Shown here in pieces: positions 21,274-30,466 of a stretch of 64,000 nt of DNA (position 1 is its first letter; each line of letters begins with the position of its first letter). The notes under the pieces were generated by a model. The model ran no database searches and was not told the DNA's origin. It saw only the letters and a program-made list of their open reading frames with translations. The DNA comes from LMUY01 sp965198895. Its GTDB lineage: Bacteria; Pseudomonadota; Alphaproteobacteria; Acetobacterales; Acetobacteraceae. The stretch is from positions 2,294,001-2,358,000 of the forward strand of contig OZ240676.1 of NCBI GenBank assembly GCA_965198895.1, given 5' to 3'. Both the position numbers and the translations under genes were made by a program.

Positions 21274-21827
21274 ATCATACAGCCCCGAAAGACCGCAATC
21301 CGAACGTAGACCCCAAACATCATAACCAAACACGACGAAAAAACCCTAAAGCACGTTCATCAACGCATCACTCAATCCAGAGATACATCCAACAAACATC
21401 CCATACGCATAAGGCATCCCACCAAAATCCAGTCACGATAGCCAAAGGTCACAAAACCTAAAGCAACAACACAACCAAACCTAAGCAAAACACCCAATAC
21501 CAGCCAATGCTTACGCACCAACCAAAAGGACGCCGCCAAACTATCCCTTCCTCAGCAGATTTACTTGTCAATGAACAAACACCCAAACAGCACAACGCCC
21601 CGCGTTACGGGCCGGACTGCCATCCTGCTTGGTGGCGCTACCTCAGCGCGAGCGGAGGAAGCTACTAGATGAGGCCGCGGAAGGCAACAAGTCATTTCCG
21701 CAACCCGATGACGGCTATCTAGTCCCGCTCGGCGGACCGGTCAAGCGGTTCTGTCAAACGTTTCGCACATGACCGTGGCGACCGACGATTTGCGTGCTAA
21801 CTCCCGATCCGGACGTGGAGCCACTCG
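21274..21827 (-). promoter_or_regulatory. rRNA operon leader and promoter region
   Basis: A 554-bp region without a gene between 16S and the divergent cysG. On the minus strand, TTGACC (21744-21739) and TAGATA (21721-21716) are separated by 17 bases, a strong sigma-70-type promoter that would give a leader of about 430 nt. Extra TTGACA hexamers lie at 21757-21752 and 21571-21566; the second could belong to a P2 promoter but has only a poor -10 (GGGATA). The leader is A/C-rich near 16S. The cysG promoter must also lie here. Confidence 0.6.
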
Positions 21828-23150
21828 ATGCAGCATTTCCCCATTTTCATGGACCTGCAGGGTCGACGTGCCCTGGTTCTCGGCTCGGGTGAGGCCGCCG
21901 ACCGCAAAGCCAAAGCCTTGCACCGCTGCGGGGCCGACGTGGTGAAAGTCGCCGAATTCGATCCCAGCGCCCTGGACGGTTGCGCCATAGCGATCGGCGC
22001 CGAAGCGTCTGAGGCAGATCTCGCAGCACTGGTAGACGCCGCGAATGGCCGGGGCATCCCGGTCAACGTCGTCGACCGACCGGCACTCTGCAGCTTCATC
22101 ACCCCGGCTGTGGTCGACCGTGCGCCCATTACCATCGCCATTTCGTCAGGCGGGGCCGCCCCCGTGCTTGCCCGGCTCATCCGCGCCCGGATCGAAGCCC
22201 TGGTCCCCCCGTCCATTGGAAGGCTGGCCGCCATCGCCGACGAGTTCAAGGCACAGATCCGTCGCCATCTTCCTGACACGGCCTTGCGCCGCCGGGTGCT
22301 CGAGCGGGCACTGGGCGGACGGGTCGCCGACCTGGTCGCGGCCGGCCAAGAGGATGCCGCGCGACACGAAATGACCCGGCAAATTGCCACTGGAGCCGAG
22401 CCGAGTGGCATCGTCTACATCGTGGGCGCCGGGCCGGGTGCAGCCGATCTGCTGACACTTCGCGCCCACCGCCTGCTGGGCGAGGCCGACGTGATCGTGC
22501 ACGACCGGCTGATCGGGGAGGACGTCCTCGACATGGCCCGGCGCGATGCCGAGCGGATCTACGTCGGAAAAGCCCGCGCCAATCACTGCCTGCCGCAGGA
22601 GGGCATCAACGCCCTGCTCGTCCGCCTGGCCCGGGAGGGCCGCAAAGTCGTGCGCCTGAAAGGCGGCGACCCCTTCGTGTTCGGCCGAGGCGGCGAGGAA
22701 GCGGAGGCTTTGGCGGAGGCGGGGGTCGCGTTCGAGGTCGTGCCCGGAGTCACGGCGGCGCTTGCTTGCGCGGCGCAGGCGGCCATTCCGCTCACCCATC
22801 GCGACGCGGCACGGACGGTGACTTTCGCCACCGGGCACACCAAGGACGGCAAGCAAGACCTCGATTTCCACCAACTCGCGCGCGGCGGCACGATCGCAAT
22901 CTACATGGGCGTTGTCAGCCTGCCGGCGCTCCGGGACGGGCTACTCGGTGCGGGGCTGCCCCCAACCACCCCGGCGGCCCTCATCGAGCGCGGCGGAACA
23001 CGCGCGCAGCGGCTGCTCAAGGGCACGCTGGACGAACTGGTGGACGCGGCGGAGGCGTGGTCCACCGGCGGCCCGACCCTCGTGCTGATCGGCGAAGTGG
23101 TGGCGCGGCAGGCCGTGAGCCAGGTCCGAACCGCTGTGGCCAGCTACTGA
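21828..23150 (+). CDS. cysG: siroheme synthase (precorrin-2 dehydrogenase/ferrochelatase and uroporphyrinogen-III methyltransferase)
   Basis: Bifunctional cytosolic enzyme of 440 residues making siroheme, the cofactor of sulfite and nitrite reductases. Residues 1 to about 200 form the CysG-N NAD-binding dehydrogenase/chelatase module (GRRALVLGSGEAADRKAKAL). Residues about 205-435 are the SAM-dependent uroporphyrinogen III methyltransferase (VYIVGAGPGAADLLTLRA, VVRLKGGDPFVFGRGGEE, EVVPGVTAALA). Divergent from the rRNA operon and convergent with the 3-hydroxybutyrate dehydrogenase gene, whose end overlaps by 7 bp. No sulfite or nitrite reductase gene is adjacent. Confidence 0.95.
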   Translation: MQHFPIFMDLQGRRALVLGSGEAADRKAKALHRCGADVVKVAEFDPSALDGCAIAIGAEASEADLAALVDAANGRGIPVNVVDRPALCSFITPAVVDRAPITIAISSGGAAPVLARLIRARIEALVPPSIGRLAAIADEFKAQIRRHLPDTALRRRVLERALGGRVADLVAAGQEDAARHEMTRQIATGAEPSGIVYIVGAGPGAADLLTLRAHRLLGEADVIVHDRLIGEDVLDMARRDAERIYVGKARANHCLPQEGINALLVRLAREGRKVVRLKGGDPFVFGRGGEEAEALAEAGVAFEVVPGVTAALACAAQAAIPLTHRDAARTVTFATGHTKDGKQDLDFHQLARGGTIAIYMGVVSLPALRDGLLGAGLPPTTPAALIERGGTRAQRLLKGTLDELVDAAEAWSTGGPTLVLIGEVVARQAVSQVRTAVASY

Positions 23151-23929
23151 GCCGTCCAGCCGCCATCGATGGAGTAGGGCGACCCGGTCATCGTCGCCGC
23201 GGCGTCCGAGCAGAGGAATACCGCCAACGCGCCGATCGACTCCGGCGTGGAGAACTGCGCCATCGCCTGCTTGTCGGTGAGGAAGGTGTGCGTGACTTCC
23301 GCGACCGTTCGCTCCTCGCGCTCCGCCCGCGCATCCAACTGCTTCTGGACCAGCGGCGTCAGAACCCAGCCCGGGCAGATCGCATTGCACGTGATGCCGT
23401 CATTCGCGAGCTCGAGCGCGGCCACTTTGGTGAGGCCGACGATGCCGTGCTTGGCGGCGACATAAGCCGACTTCTCCGCACTCCCAACCAACCCGTGGGC
23501 GGAGGCGATATTGATGATCCGGCCCCAGCCCCGCGCCTTCATGCCGGGGATTGCCGCATGCATCGCATGGAAGGCGCTCGACAGATTGATGGCGATGATG
23601 GCGTCCCACCGTTCGGCCGGGAATTCGGCGATCGAGGCCACGTATTGGATGCCTGCGTTGTTCACCAGGATGTCCAACCGGCCGAGCTCGGTCTCCGTGC
23701 GGGAGATCATGGCGTCGATCGGGGCCGCTTGGCTGACGTCGGCGCCATCGTGCAGGACGCGGACGCCATGCTCGGCGACAATGCCGGCACGGAGGTCCTC
23801 GATCAACGCCGGGTCACCGAAGCCGTTCAGCATGAGGTCGGCGCCCTCGGCGGCCAGTGCCCGGGCGATGCCGAGCCCGATGCCGCTGGTCGAACCGGTG
23901 ACCAATGCCACTTTACCGTGCAGACCCAT
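23144..23929 (-). CDS. bdhA: 3-hydroxybutyrate dehydrogenase (SDR)
   Basis: A 261-residue NAD-dependent short-chain dehydrogenase that interconverts 3-hydroxybutyrate and acetoacetate in polyhydroxybutyrate/ketone metabolism. Visible are TGSTSGIGLGIARALA (cofactor loop), NNAGIQYV, the Ser of NIASAHGLVGS, YVAAKHG (Tyr/Lys) and the C-terminal GSPYSIDGGWTAQ typical of BdhA. The Met at 23929 gives the standard family length; the frame is open further upstream but lacks homology there. It is convergent with cysG. Confidence 0.92.
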   Translation of the reverse strand: MGLHGKVALVTGSTSGIGLGIARALAAEGADLMLNGFGDPALIEDLRAGIVAEHGVRVLHDGADVSQAAPIDAMISRTETELGRLDILVNNAGIQYVASIAEFPAERWDAIIAINLSSAFHAMHAAIPGMKARGWGRIINIASAHGLVGSAEKSAYVAAKHGIVGLTKVAALELANDGITCNAICPGWVLTPLVQKQLDARAEREERTVAEVTHTFLTDKQAMAQFSTPESIGALAVFLCSDAAATMTGSPYSIDGGWTAQ

Positions 23930-24037
23930 CCACCCATCCCCGCCGAACGTTGGGCGGATGATTGGCACTTCGTCCAGGTATGACAAGCCCGGCCGGTGTG
24001 CCAGAACAGCAGATAGCCGCCAAGGAGACGCAAGCGC

Positions 24038-25186
24038 ATGGACGTCGGACCCCTGCACCACCCCCACCAATCCTGGCGACCCGAGGGTTGCGACCGCGTC
24101 GGATTATTGCTGCAAGGCGGGGGCGCCTTGGGCGCGTACCAGGCCGGCGTCTACCAAGGCATGCAGGAGGCCGGCATCGAGCCGGACTGGTTGGCGGGCG
24201 TGTCCATCGGCAGCGTGAATGCGGCCTTGATTGCGGGCAATCCGCCGGAACGCCGGCTTGCCGCGCTGCAGGAGTTTTGGCGCATGGCGACGCTGCGTCC
24301 CGTCTGGGGCTTCCTGCCAGATGGCGACGATCTGCGGAAAATGCATAACCTCTGGTCGTGTTTCATGACCATGACGCAGGGCCAGCCCGGCCTGTTCGCC
24401 CCGAACCTGCTGTCGCCCTGGTTCCAACCGCGCGGCGCCAGCGGTGCCACCGCGTTTTACAACAGCGACCAGTTGCGCGCCACGCTGCTGCGGTTGGTGG
24501 ATTTCGACCGCATCAACAGCGGCGAGATGCGCTTCGCCGTCGGCGCCGTGAACGTTGCGACCGGAAATTTCGTCTATTTCGACAACGCGGAAACGACGAT
24601 CCATGTCGACCACATCATGGCCAGCGGCGCCCTACCGCCCGCTTTGCCGATGATCGAGATCGCCGGCGATCATTTCTGGGACGGCGGCATCGTGTCCAAC
24701 ACGCCGCTGCAGCATCTGTTGGACCGCATCGATGGCGAGAACGCCCTGGTATTCCAGGTGGATCTATTCAGTGCCCGCGGCCCGGTGCCGCGCGACATGC
24801 CCGAGACGCTAGGCCGCTCGAAGGACATCCAGTATTCCTCCCGCACCCGCCTTACCACCGACTACTACAGGCAGGCGCATCTGCAGCGCATTCAGATGAA
24901 GCGTTTGCTGGCGAAGGTCCCAGACGACCAACTTTCCGACGAGGAGCGCGCTTTGAAAGCGAAGCTCGCGACGCTGCCTGCCATCAACATCCTGCAGCTG
25001 ATTTATCAGGAAGCTGCGCATGAAGGACAGGCGAAAGATTACGATTTCAGCAAGTCCTCGATGCGCGACCATTGGGCGGCGGGGCTGCGGGACACCAGCA
25101 CCACTTTGACCCGGCGAGACTGGCTGACCATGCCCTCGGAAGAGAGCGGCATCGTCACATATGACATCCACCGGGCGCGAGGCTGA
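24038..25186 (+). CDS. patatin-like phospholipase (DUF3734 type)
   Basis: A 382-residue acyl hydrolase with a Ser-Asp dyad. The oxyanion loop is GGGALGAYQAGVYQGMQEAG (about residues 28-47), the nucleophile elbow GVSIGS (about 58), and the catalytic Asp is in WDGGIVSN. The C-terminal third is of the DUF3734 type and helical. Such proteins often sit beside 3-hydroxybutyrate dehydrogenase genes, as here, where the two are divergent across 108 bp; a link to PHB or lipid turnover is inference. Confidence 0.9.
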   Translation: MDVGPLHHPHQSWRPEGCDRVGLLLQGGGALGAYQAGVYQGMQEAGIEPDWLAGVSIGSVNAALIAGNPPERRLAALQEFWRMATLRPVWGFLPDGDDLRKMHNLWSCFMTMTQGQPGLFAPNLLSPWFQPRGASGATAFYNSDQLRATLLRLVDFDRINSGEMRFAVGAVNVATGNFVYFDNAETTIHVDHIMASGALPPALPMIEIAGDHFWDGGIVSNTPLQHLLDRIDGENALVFQVDLFSARGPVPRDMPETLGRSKDIQYSSRTRLTTDYYRQAHLQRIQMKRLLAKVPDDQLSDEERALKAKLATLPAINILQLIYQEAAHEGQAKDYDFSKSSMRDHWAAGLRDTSTTLTRRDWLTMPSEESGIVTYDIHRARG

Positions 25187-25265
25187 GGCAGCACGCGGAG
25201 GCGCGCGCCAGGCAACAACCATTGCGGTCGCGCGTTCTGCGGCTAGTCCTCAACAGGAGATGATG

Positions 25266-25826
25266 ATGGCGAATTCTAAAACCGACAACATGCCCGCCGA
25301 GCAAACGGAGGGCGGCGCCCGCCTGCATCGCACCCGAAACAACCAGAACGGCCGCGGCGTGTCGGTCGCGTTGCTGGAGGCTCGGATCGCCGACGGGATC
25401 GACATGGGGCTGATCACCAAGCAGGCGCATTGGAACCTGAAGGGGCCGCAGTTCATCGGCGTTCACCTCATGCTCGACACTTTCCGCGAGGAGCAGGACG
25501 AGTTCGTGGACACGATGGCCGAACGCATCACGCAACTGGGCGGGACGGCGTTTGGAACCGTGCAGGAAGTCGGCAAGCGGTCCACCCTGCCGCCGTATCC
25601 GGTGGACATCTACCAGGTCAGCGATCATATCCACGCTCTGATCGAGCGCTATGCGATGGTTGCGAACGCCATCCGCAAGAGCATCGATGAAGCGGACGAA
25701 GCCGGCGACGCCGACACCGCCGATATCTTCACCGAAGTATCGCGCGGAATCGACAAGCAACTGTGGTTCCTCGAGGCCCACACGCAGGAGCAGTCGCCGA
25801 GCGGGAGCTTCCCAACTACCAAGTAG
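25266..25826 (+). CDS. dps: Dps family ferritin-like DNA-protection protein
   Basis: A 186-residue miniferritin that oxidises and stores iron with H2O2 and shields DNA in starvation. Ferroxidase residues are in LITKQAHWNLKGPQFIGVH and MLDTFREEQDEFVDTMAERI (the His, Asp and Glu set of Dps). Three ATGs lie in a row at 25260, 25263 and 25266; AGGAG at 25254-25258 is best spaced for the third. The N-terminal tail is polar with several Arg/Lys/Asn, possibly for DNA binding. 79 bp after the patatin gene. Confidence 0.93.
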   Translation: MANSKTDNMPAEQTEGGARLHRTRNNQNGRGVSVALLEARIADGIDMGLITKQAHWNLKGPQFIGVHLMLDTFREEQDEFVDTMAERITQLGGTAFGTVQEVGKRSTLPPYPVDIYQVSDHIHALIERYAMVANAIRKSIDEADEAGDADTADIFTEVSRGIDKQLWFLEAHTQEQSPSGSFPTTK

Positions 25827-25884
25827 CCGCTTGCCCCCGACTCCCCTGTGCGCCTAGCGTGCGGGGGAGACACGGGAACACAGC

Positions 25885-27912
25885 ATGAACGACCTCTTCG
25901 GCTCCGCCAAGGCGAAGCCACAGCAGGCGCCCAAATCCGCCGCCAGCCCCAAATCCGCTGCGAATGAAGACGCCTATTCCGCGAAGGATATCGAGGTCCT
26001 CGAGGGCCTTGAGCCCGTTCGCCGCCGTCCCGGCATGTATGTCGGCGGCACGGACGAGACCGCCCTGCATCACCTCGCCGCCGAGATCCTCGACAACTCG
26101 ATGGACGAGGCAGTCGCCGGCCACGCCACCGCCATCGACTTCGCCGTTCAAGCCGGCAACTGGCTGAGCATCCGCGACAATGGCCGGGGTATCCCGGTCG
26201 ACCCGCACCCGAAATTCAAATCGCTCAGTGCGCTCGAGGTTATCCTCACCACGCTGCACTCGGGCGGCAAGTTTGGCGGCGACGCTTACGCGACGTCGGG
26301 CGGCCTGCACGGCGTGGGCAGTTCGGTGGTCAACGCACTCAGCGAGACGCTGGAGGTGGAGGTCGCCCGCGACCGCACGCTGTGGCGGCAGAGTTATGCG
26401 CAGGGCAAGCCCACCACCAAGCTGGTGAATGCCGGGCCGGTGCAGAACCGGCGGGGTACCACCATTCGGTTCAAGCCCGACCCGGCGATTTTCGGACCGC
26501 TGCAGTTCAGCCCGGCGCGTTTGTACAGGCTTTGCCGCTCCAAGGCCTACCTGTTCCGCGGCGTCCAGATCCGCTGGAGCTGCGACCCGGCGCTGATCAA
26601 AGGCGGCGAAGTGCCTGCCGAGGCCGTGCTGCACTTCCCCGGCGGATTACGGGACAGCCTAGCCGAAGACATCGGCGACGCCGTCATGGCGGTGCCGGAG
26701 ATCTGGGCGGGCGAGGCCGATCTGCCGACCCGCGACGACGGCCGGCCGGGTGGGCGCGCCGAATGGGCCGTCACCTGGCTCGAGAATACCGACGGCTTCC
26801 TGCACTCCTACTGCAACACCGTGCCGACGCCGCTGGGCGGCACCCATGAGGCCGGGTTCCGCGCCGCACTGCTGAAGGGCGTCCGCGCCTGGGGCGAGCA
26901 CCGCAACAACCGCCGCGCCGCCCAGGTGACAGGCGAGGACATCACCACGAGCATGGCGGGCAAGCTGTCCGCCTTCGTGCGCGACCCGCAGTTCCAGGGC
27001 CAGACCAAGGAGAAACTAACCAGCGGCGACGCGACCCGGCTGGTGGAAACGGCGATGCGCGACCGCTTCGACCATTGGCTGGCCGGCAACCCGCAAGGTG
27101 CGGACAACTTGCTGACCTACCTGATCGAACGCGCGGAGGAACGCCTTCGCCGGCGCGAGAACAAGGACGTCGCCCGCAAATCCGCCACCAAGCGGCTGCG
27201 CCTGCCGGGCAAATTGGCGGACTGCACCAGCGAGATCATGAGCGAGACCGAACTGTTCCTGGTTGAGGGCGACAGCGCCGGTGGCTCCGCCAAGCAGGCC
27301 CGGCGGCGCGAGACGCAGGCGGTGCTGCCGCTGCGTGGCAAGATCCTGAATGTGGCCAGCGCCACCGTCGACAAGCTCCGCCAGAACCAGGAGCTACGCG
27401 ACCTCATCGAGGCGCTCGGCTGCGGTGTGGGCGACCGGTTCGATATCAAGAAACTTCGCTACGGCCGTATCATCATCATGACGGACGCCGATGTCGACGG
27501 CGCGCACATTGCGAGCCTACTGATGACGTTCTTCTACCGCGAACTGCCCGACCTGGTGCGGGAAGGCCACGTGTTCCTGGCCCAGCCCCCCTTGTACCGC
27601 ATGACGCAGGGCGCCCGCTCGGTCTACGCGATGAACGACGCCGACCGGGAGCGCCTTGCCAAAACGTTCAAGGCTGGCACGAAGATCGAAGTAAGCCGGT
27701 TCAAAGGCCTGGGTGAAATGCCGCCTGCGTCGTTGAAGGAGACGACGATGGATCCGGCCAAGCGTACGTTACTGAAGGTGGTCGCATCGGCCGAGCGGCG
27801 GGCTGAAACGAGCGAACTGGTGGAAAGCCTGATGGGGCGGAGGCCAGAATTGCGGTTCCGCTTCATCCAGGACCACGCGAAGGACGTCGCCGTCGAGGAG
27901 GTCGACGTCTGA
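25885..27912 (+). CDS. parE: DNA topoisomerase IV subunit B
   Basis: The 675-residue ATPase subunit of topoisomerase IV, which decatenates chromosomes with ParC. The GHKL ATP site shows EILDNSMDEA, DNGRGIPV and GGLHGVGSSVVNALS. The TOPRIM domain shows LVEGDSAGGSAKQ and MTDADVDGAHI. The end RRPELRFRFIQ is standard. The N-terminus carries about 30 extra residues rich in Ala, Pro and Lys before AYSAKDIEVLEGLEPVRRRP, as in other alphaproteobacteria. parC is not in the window. Confidence 0.97.
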   Translation: MNDLFGSAKAKPQQAPKSAASPKSAANEDAYSAKDIEVLEGLEPVRRRPGMYVGGTDETALHHLAAEILDNSMDEAVAGHATAIDFAVQAGNWLSIRDNGRGIPVDPHPKFKSLSALEVILTTLHSGGKFGGDAYATSGGLHGVGSSVVNALSETLEVEVARDRTLWRQSYAQGKPTTKLVNAGPVQNRRGTTIRFKPDPAIFGPLQFSPARLYRLCRSKAYLFRGVQIRWSCDPALIKGGEVPAEAVLHFPGGLRDSLAEDIGDAVMAVPEIWAGEADLPTRDDGRPGGRAEWAVTWLENTDGFLHSYCNTVPTPLGGTHEAGFRAALLKGVRAWGEHRNNRRAAQVTGEDITTSMAGKLSAFVRDPQFQGQTKEKLTSGDATRLVETAMRDRFDHWLAGNPQGADNLLTYLIERAEERLRRRENKDVARKSATKRLRLPGKLADCTSEIMSETELFLVEGDSAGGSAKQARRRETQAVLPLRGKILNVASATVDKLRQNQELRDLIEALGCGVGDRFDIKKLRYGRIIIMTDADVDGAHIASLLMTFFYRELPDLVREGHVFLAQPPLYRMTQGARSVYAMNDADRERLAKTFKAGTKIEVSRFKGLGEMPPASLKETTMDPAKRTLLKVVASAERRAETSELVESLMGRRPELRFRFIQDHAKDVAVEEVDV

Positions 27913-27930
27913 CGAAATCAGGCGCAGGCG

Positions 27931-27955
27931 CCCTCCCCCGGCTGACGGGGGAGGG
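27931..27955. terminator. 10-bp perfect palindrome between convergent parE and lipoprotein genes
   Basis: CCCTCCCCCG (27931-27940) pairs with CGGGGGAGGG (27946-27955) around a five-base loop. It sits between two stop codons of convergent genes, so a bidirectional terminator role is likely, although no clear T tract follows. Confidence 0.55.
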
Positions 27956-27966
27956 CTAGCGAGCAA

Positions 27967-28137
27967 CTACGGCCGGGCCGGCGTCGTCGTGATGCTGCCC
28001 TGCGGCAACGGTGCCGGATACGCCATATTGCCGACATCGCTCGGCGGGTGGACGCCACCCGCCGGCTGGGCGCCATTGCAAGCTGCCAAGCTGAGCAAAC
28101 CGACGGCCAGCACTGTAGCGGATAAATACCGACGCAT
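27967..28137 (-). CDS. small lipoprotein
   Basis: A 56-residue protein with a lipoprotein signal: MRRYLSATVLAVGLLSLAAC, with the lipobox LAAC, then a Pro/Gly-rich tail of about 35 residues. An AGGAGG site is six to eight bases upstream of the ATG at 28137; the in-frame upstream ATG at 28161 lacks a site. Such small outer-membrane lipoproteins are common and of unknown role. It is convergent with parE. Confidence 0.72.
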   Translation of the reverse strand: MRRYLSATVLAVGLLSLAACNGAQPAGGVHPPSDVGNMAYPAPLPQGSITTTPARP

Positions 28138-28239
28138 AATTCTGTTCCTCCTGTGACTCACGATACCGATCTCCCAAGGAGGCGGAACCGACTTCAGACT
28201 CCTTTAGCGCAAGGACGTCATCCCGGTTCCGTCACGACG

Positions 28240-28962
28240 CTAGATCTGTAAACTCCCGACACTCGTGCCGCCACACACGAACAAAGTCTGGCCCGTGATG
28301 AATCCAGCGTCGCGGTCCGCAAAGAACAGCACCGCACGTGCCACATCCGCCGGCGTGCCCAGCCGCCGCACCGGAATGGTTCGCGCCATCTGCTCGATCC
28401 GCGGGTCCCCCTCGGGCAGCACGGAGTGGAACTGGTCGGTCGCCTCCACCGGGCCCGGGGCAATCACGTTCACCGTCACCCCGCTCGGCCCGAGTTCTAG
28501 CGCCCACGTGCGCGCCATGCCGATCATGCCGGCTTTCGTCGCGGAGTAGCTGGTGCGGGTCGCCAACCCGAGCGCTGCCCTAGACGAGATCAGCACCACG
28601 CGGCCCCATCGGTCCTCCCGCATCGCAGGCAAGGTCGCTTGGACCAGCGTGATCGCCGCGCCGAGATGCAGGCTGACCAGCGCATCCAGGTCGACCCGGT
28701 TCACGTCCGGCAGCAGCGCCGGTCGGATAGCGCCCGCATTGTGCACGAGGATGGTAGGGCGCCACTTCTCCGCCGCCTCCAGCGCTGCATCGTGCGTCGC
28801 CGCCGCACTCAGCAGGTCCACTGGCAGCGTGTGCAGATGCTCGTGCTCCAGGGTCGCCGGTGCGTGGTCCAGCGACACCACCCGGTGCCCGGACGCGAGC
28901 AGGGACTCGGCGATGGCGCGCCCGATCCCGGCACTCCCACCAGTGAGCAGCGCCGTCAGCAT
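28240..28962 (-). CDS. SDR family oxidoreductase
   Basis: A 240-residue short-chain dehydrogenase: TGGSAGIGRAIAESL cofactor loop, HNAGAIRP, LISSRAALGLATRTSYSATK with the Ser, Tyr and Lys of the active site, and a C-terminal TGQTLFVCGG. Start at 28962 overlaps the DUF35 gene by 7 bp. Last gene of the eight-gene operon that begins with iorA; it probably oxidises a hydroxyacyl-CoA or a cis-diol formed by the dioxygenase. The choice between the two is open. Confidence 0.85.
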   Translation of the reverse strand: MLTALLTGGSAGIGRAIAESLLASGHRVVSLDHAPATLEHEHLHTLPVDLLSAAATHDAALEAAEKWRPTILVHNAGAIRPALLPDVNRVDLDALVSLHLGAAITLVQATLPAMREDRWGRVVLISSRAALGLATRTSYSATKAGMIGMARTWALELGPSGVTVNVIAPGPVEATDQFHSVLPEGDPRIEQMARTIPVRRLGTPADVARAVLFFADRDAGFITGQTLFVCGGTSVGSLQI

Positions 28963-29315
28963 GCGCTCAGCACGGCACGCCCAGCCTCGTCCAGCCTGGC
29001 GGTGACAGTCACGGCGCCCGGCTGGGTGCCCTCGGCGACGAAGCACACGGCAGTGACCCCTCCCTGCAACCGGACTAGCGCCACGGGACGCGGCAGCTTG
29101 GTTGCCGGCTCGAAACTATGGTGCATGACGGCGCGGGCCAGCAACTCTCCCTGGGCGACGGCAGCGACGGACCAGCCGAGGCGATCCGACAGGCAAGCGT
29201 GGCACAGCTCGCTGGGGGGATACTGGCCGGCCCCGCAGGCCTCGCAATGCTGCAACGCGACCTGCCCGGCGGCAGCGGCCTCGTCCATCCGGCGCATGGC
29301 GGCGGCGCGGTTCAT
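28956..29315 (-). CDS. Zn-ribbon OB-fold protein (DUF35), thiolase partner
   Basis: A 119-residue protein with a rubredoxin-like Zn ribbon (CEACGAGQYPPSELCHAC, about residues 24-41) followed by a small OB fold. DUF35 proteins form complexes with SCP-x type thiolases or aldolases acting on acyl-CoA, and channel or bind the CoA substrate. Start at 29315 overlaps the thiolase stop (ATGA), which agrees with a complex. An upstream in-frame start exists at 29342 but is less likely. Confidence 0.88.
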   Translation of the reverse strand: MNRAAAMRRMDEAAAAGQVALQHCEACGAGQYPPSELCHACLSDRLGWSVAAVAQGELLARAVMHHSFEPATKLPRPVALVRLQGGVTAVCFVAEGTQPGAVTVTARLDEAGRAVLSAC

Positions 29316-30466
29316 GCGGCGAGCACGGCAGCCGCGGTGCACAGACCACGGTCGTAATTGATCATGCCGAATCCGCTGACCACGGCGTGACGTGCATTTG
29401 CCACCTGCCGCCCGCCGGCCATGCCGAGCAATTGCCGCATCGCCTCCACCATGCCGAGATAGCCGCCTGCCGCCCCGGCCTGCCCACCCGATAGCTGGCC
29501 ACCGCCGGTGTTGTGCGGCAGGTCCCCGGCAACCGTCAGATCGTGGTACCGAACGAAGCGCGCGCCATCCCCCTGCGCGCAGAAGCCAAGGCCCTCGAAT
29601 TGCAGCATGCTGATCACGGGATAGTCGTCATAGGTTTGCACCAAATCCATGTCGGACGGTCCTATCCCAGCCTGCGCCCACAGGGCATCCCGGTCCATCG
29701 CCCAACCGCCTCGATGCTGCACCGGGTCATCGGGGAAGGCGTTATGCCGCTCGATGGTAGCCAGCAGGCGGACATAGGCCAGGCCTAAATGCTCCGCACG
29801 GTTACGGTCCATCACGAGGAACCCGTCGGCCCCCGCGCACGGCATCACGCAGTCCAGCAGATGGACCGGCGGACAGACCGGGCGCGCGGCCAGATAGTCC
29901 TGCATGGTGATCGGCTTGCGGAGAAGCGCCCCAGCATTGCCGCCGGCATTCTGTCGCTGCGACACCGCGAGGCGGCCGAAATCTTCCCGCGTGGCCCCGT
30001 TCGCACGCATATAGGCGTCGGTCAGCAGGGCGAAGCTCATGTTGGGCCCGCCAGCCCCATACGGCCACACCGCGTCACGCGACCACACGCTGAACCCGGC
30101 CACCAAGTCTCGGAAACTGCCCTCGTTCGCCGTGTCGCCGGCGATGCAGGCCACCACCTCGGCGTCCCCGCATTGCACGGCGCGCGCGGCCCGGCGCACC
30201 GCCATCGTGCCACAGGCACCGCCGGTCGGGATCCAGTCCAGATGGCGCGGCGAGGCGCCGATGGACTGCATGAACGGTGCTGGGCCGTCGGGGGCGAGGG
30301 TGAAGGAAGACAAGCAGAATCCGTCCACCTCCGCCTTTGCCAGCCCACTCGCTTCGAGCATCCGGGCGAAGGCGTGGCCTAACCACCAGGTGGCACTGCG
30401 CTCCGAGCGGCGGACATAGGGCTCCGTCACCGGGCAGGCCAGGACGATGTCGTCGAACCCCCTCAC
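29312..30466 (-). CDS. thiolase family protein (SCP-x/lipid-transfer type)
   Basis: A 384-residue thiolase-fold enzyme expected to cleave or form C-C bonds of 3-oxoacyl-CoA. The reactive Cys is probably that of TGGACGTMAVRRA (about residue 89). The C-terminal His/Gly motif NTGGGQLSGGQAGAAGG matches SCP-x thiolases, which work with DUF35 proteins such as the one encoded next. Its start overlaps the acyl-CoA ligase stop. In this operon it would release acetyl-CoA or a similar unit at the end of the ring or side-chain breakdown. Confidence 0.88.
   Translation of the reverse strand: MRGFDDIVLACPVTEPYVRRSERSATWWLGHAFARMLEASGLAKAEVDGFCLSSFTLAPDGPAPFMQSIGASPRHLDWIPTGGACGTMAVRRAARAVQCGDAEVVACIAGDTANEGSFRDLVAGFSVWSRDAVWPYGAGGPNMSFALLTDAYMRANGATREDFGRLAVSQRQNAGGNAGALLRKPITMQDYLAARPVCPPVHLLDCVMPCAGADGFLVMDRNRAEHLGLAYVRLLATIERHNAFPDDPVQHRGGWAMDRDALWAQAGIGPSDMDLVQTYDDYPVISMLQFEGLGFCAQGDGARFVRYHDLTVAGDLPHNTGGGQLSGGQAGAAGGYLGMVEAMRQLLGMAGGRQVANARHAVVSGFGMINYDRGLCTAAAVLAA

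Noticed and set aside
21566..21571. TTGACA in the rRNA leader as a second promoter
   Set aside because: The best -10 at 17-18 bases is only AGGGAT/GGGATA; too weak to call separately.
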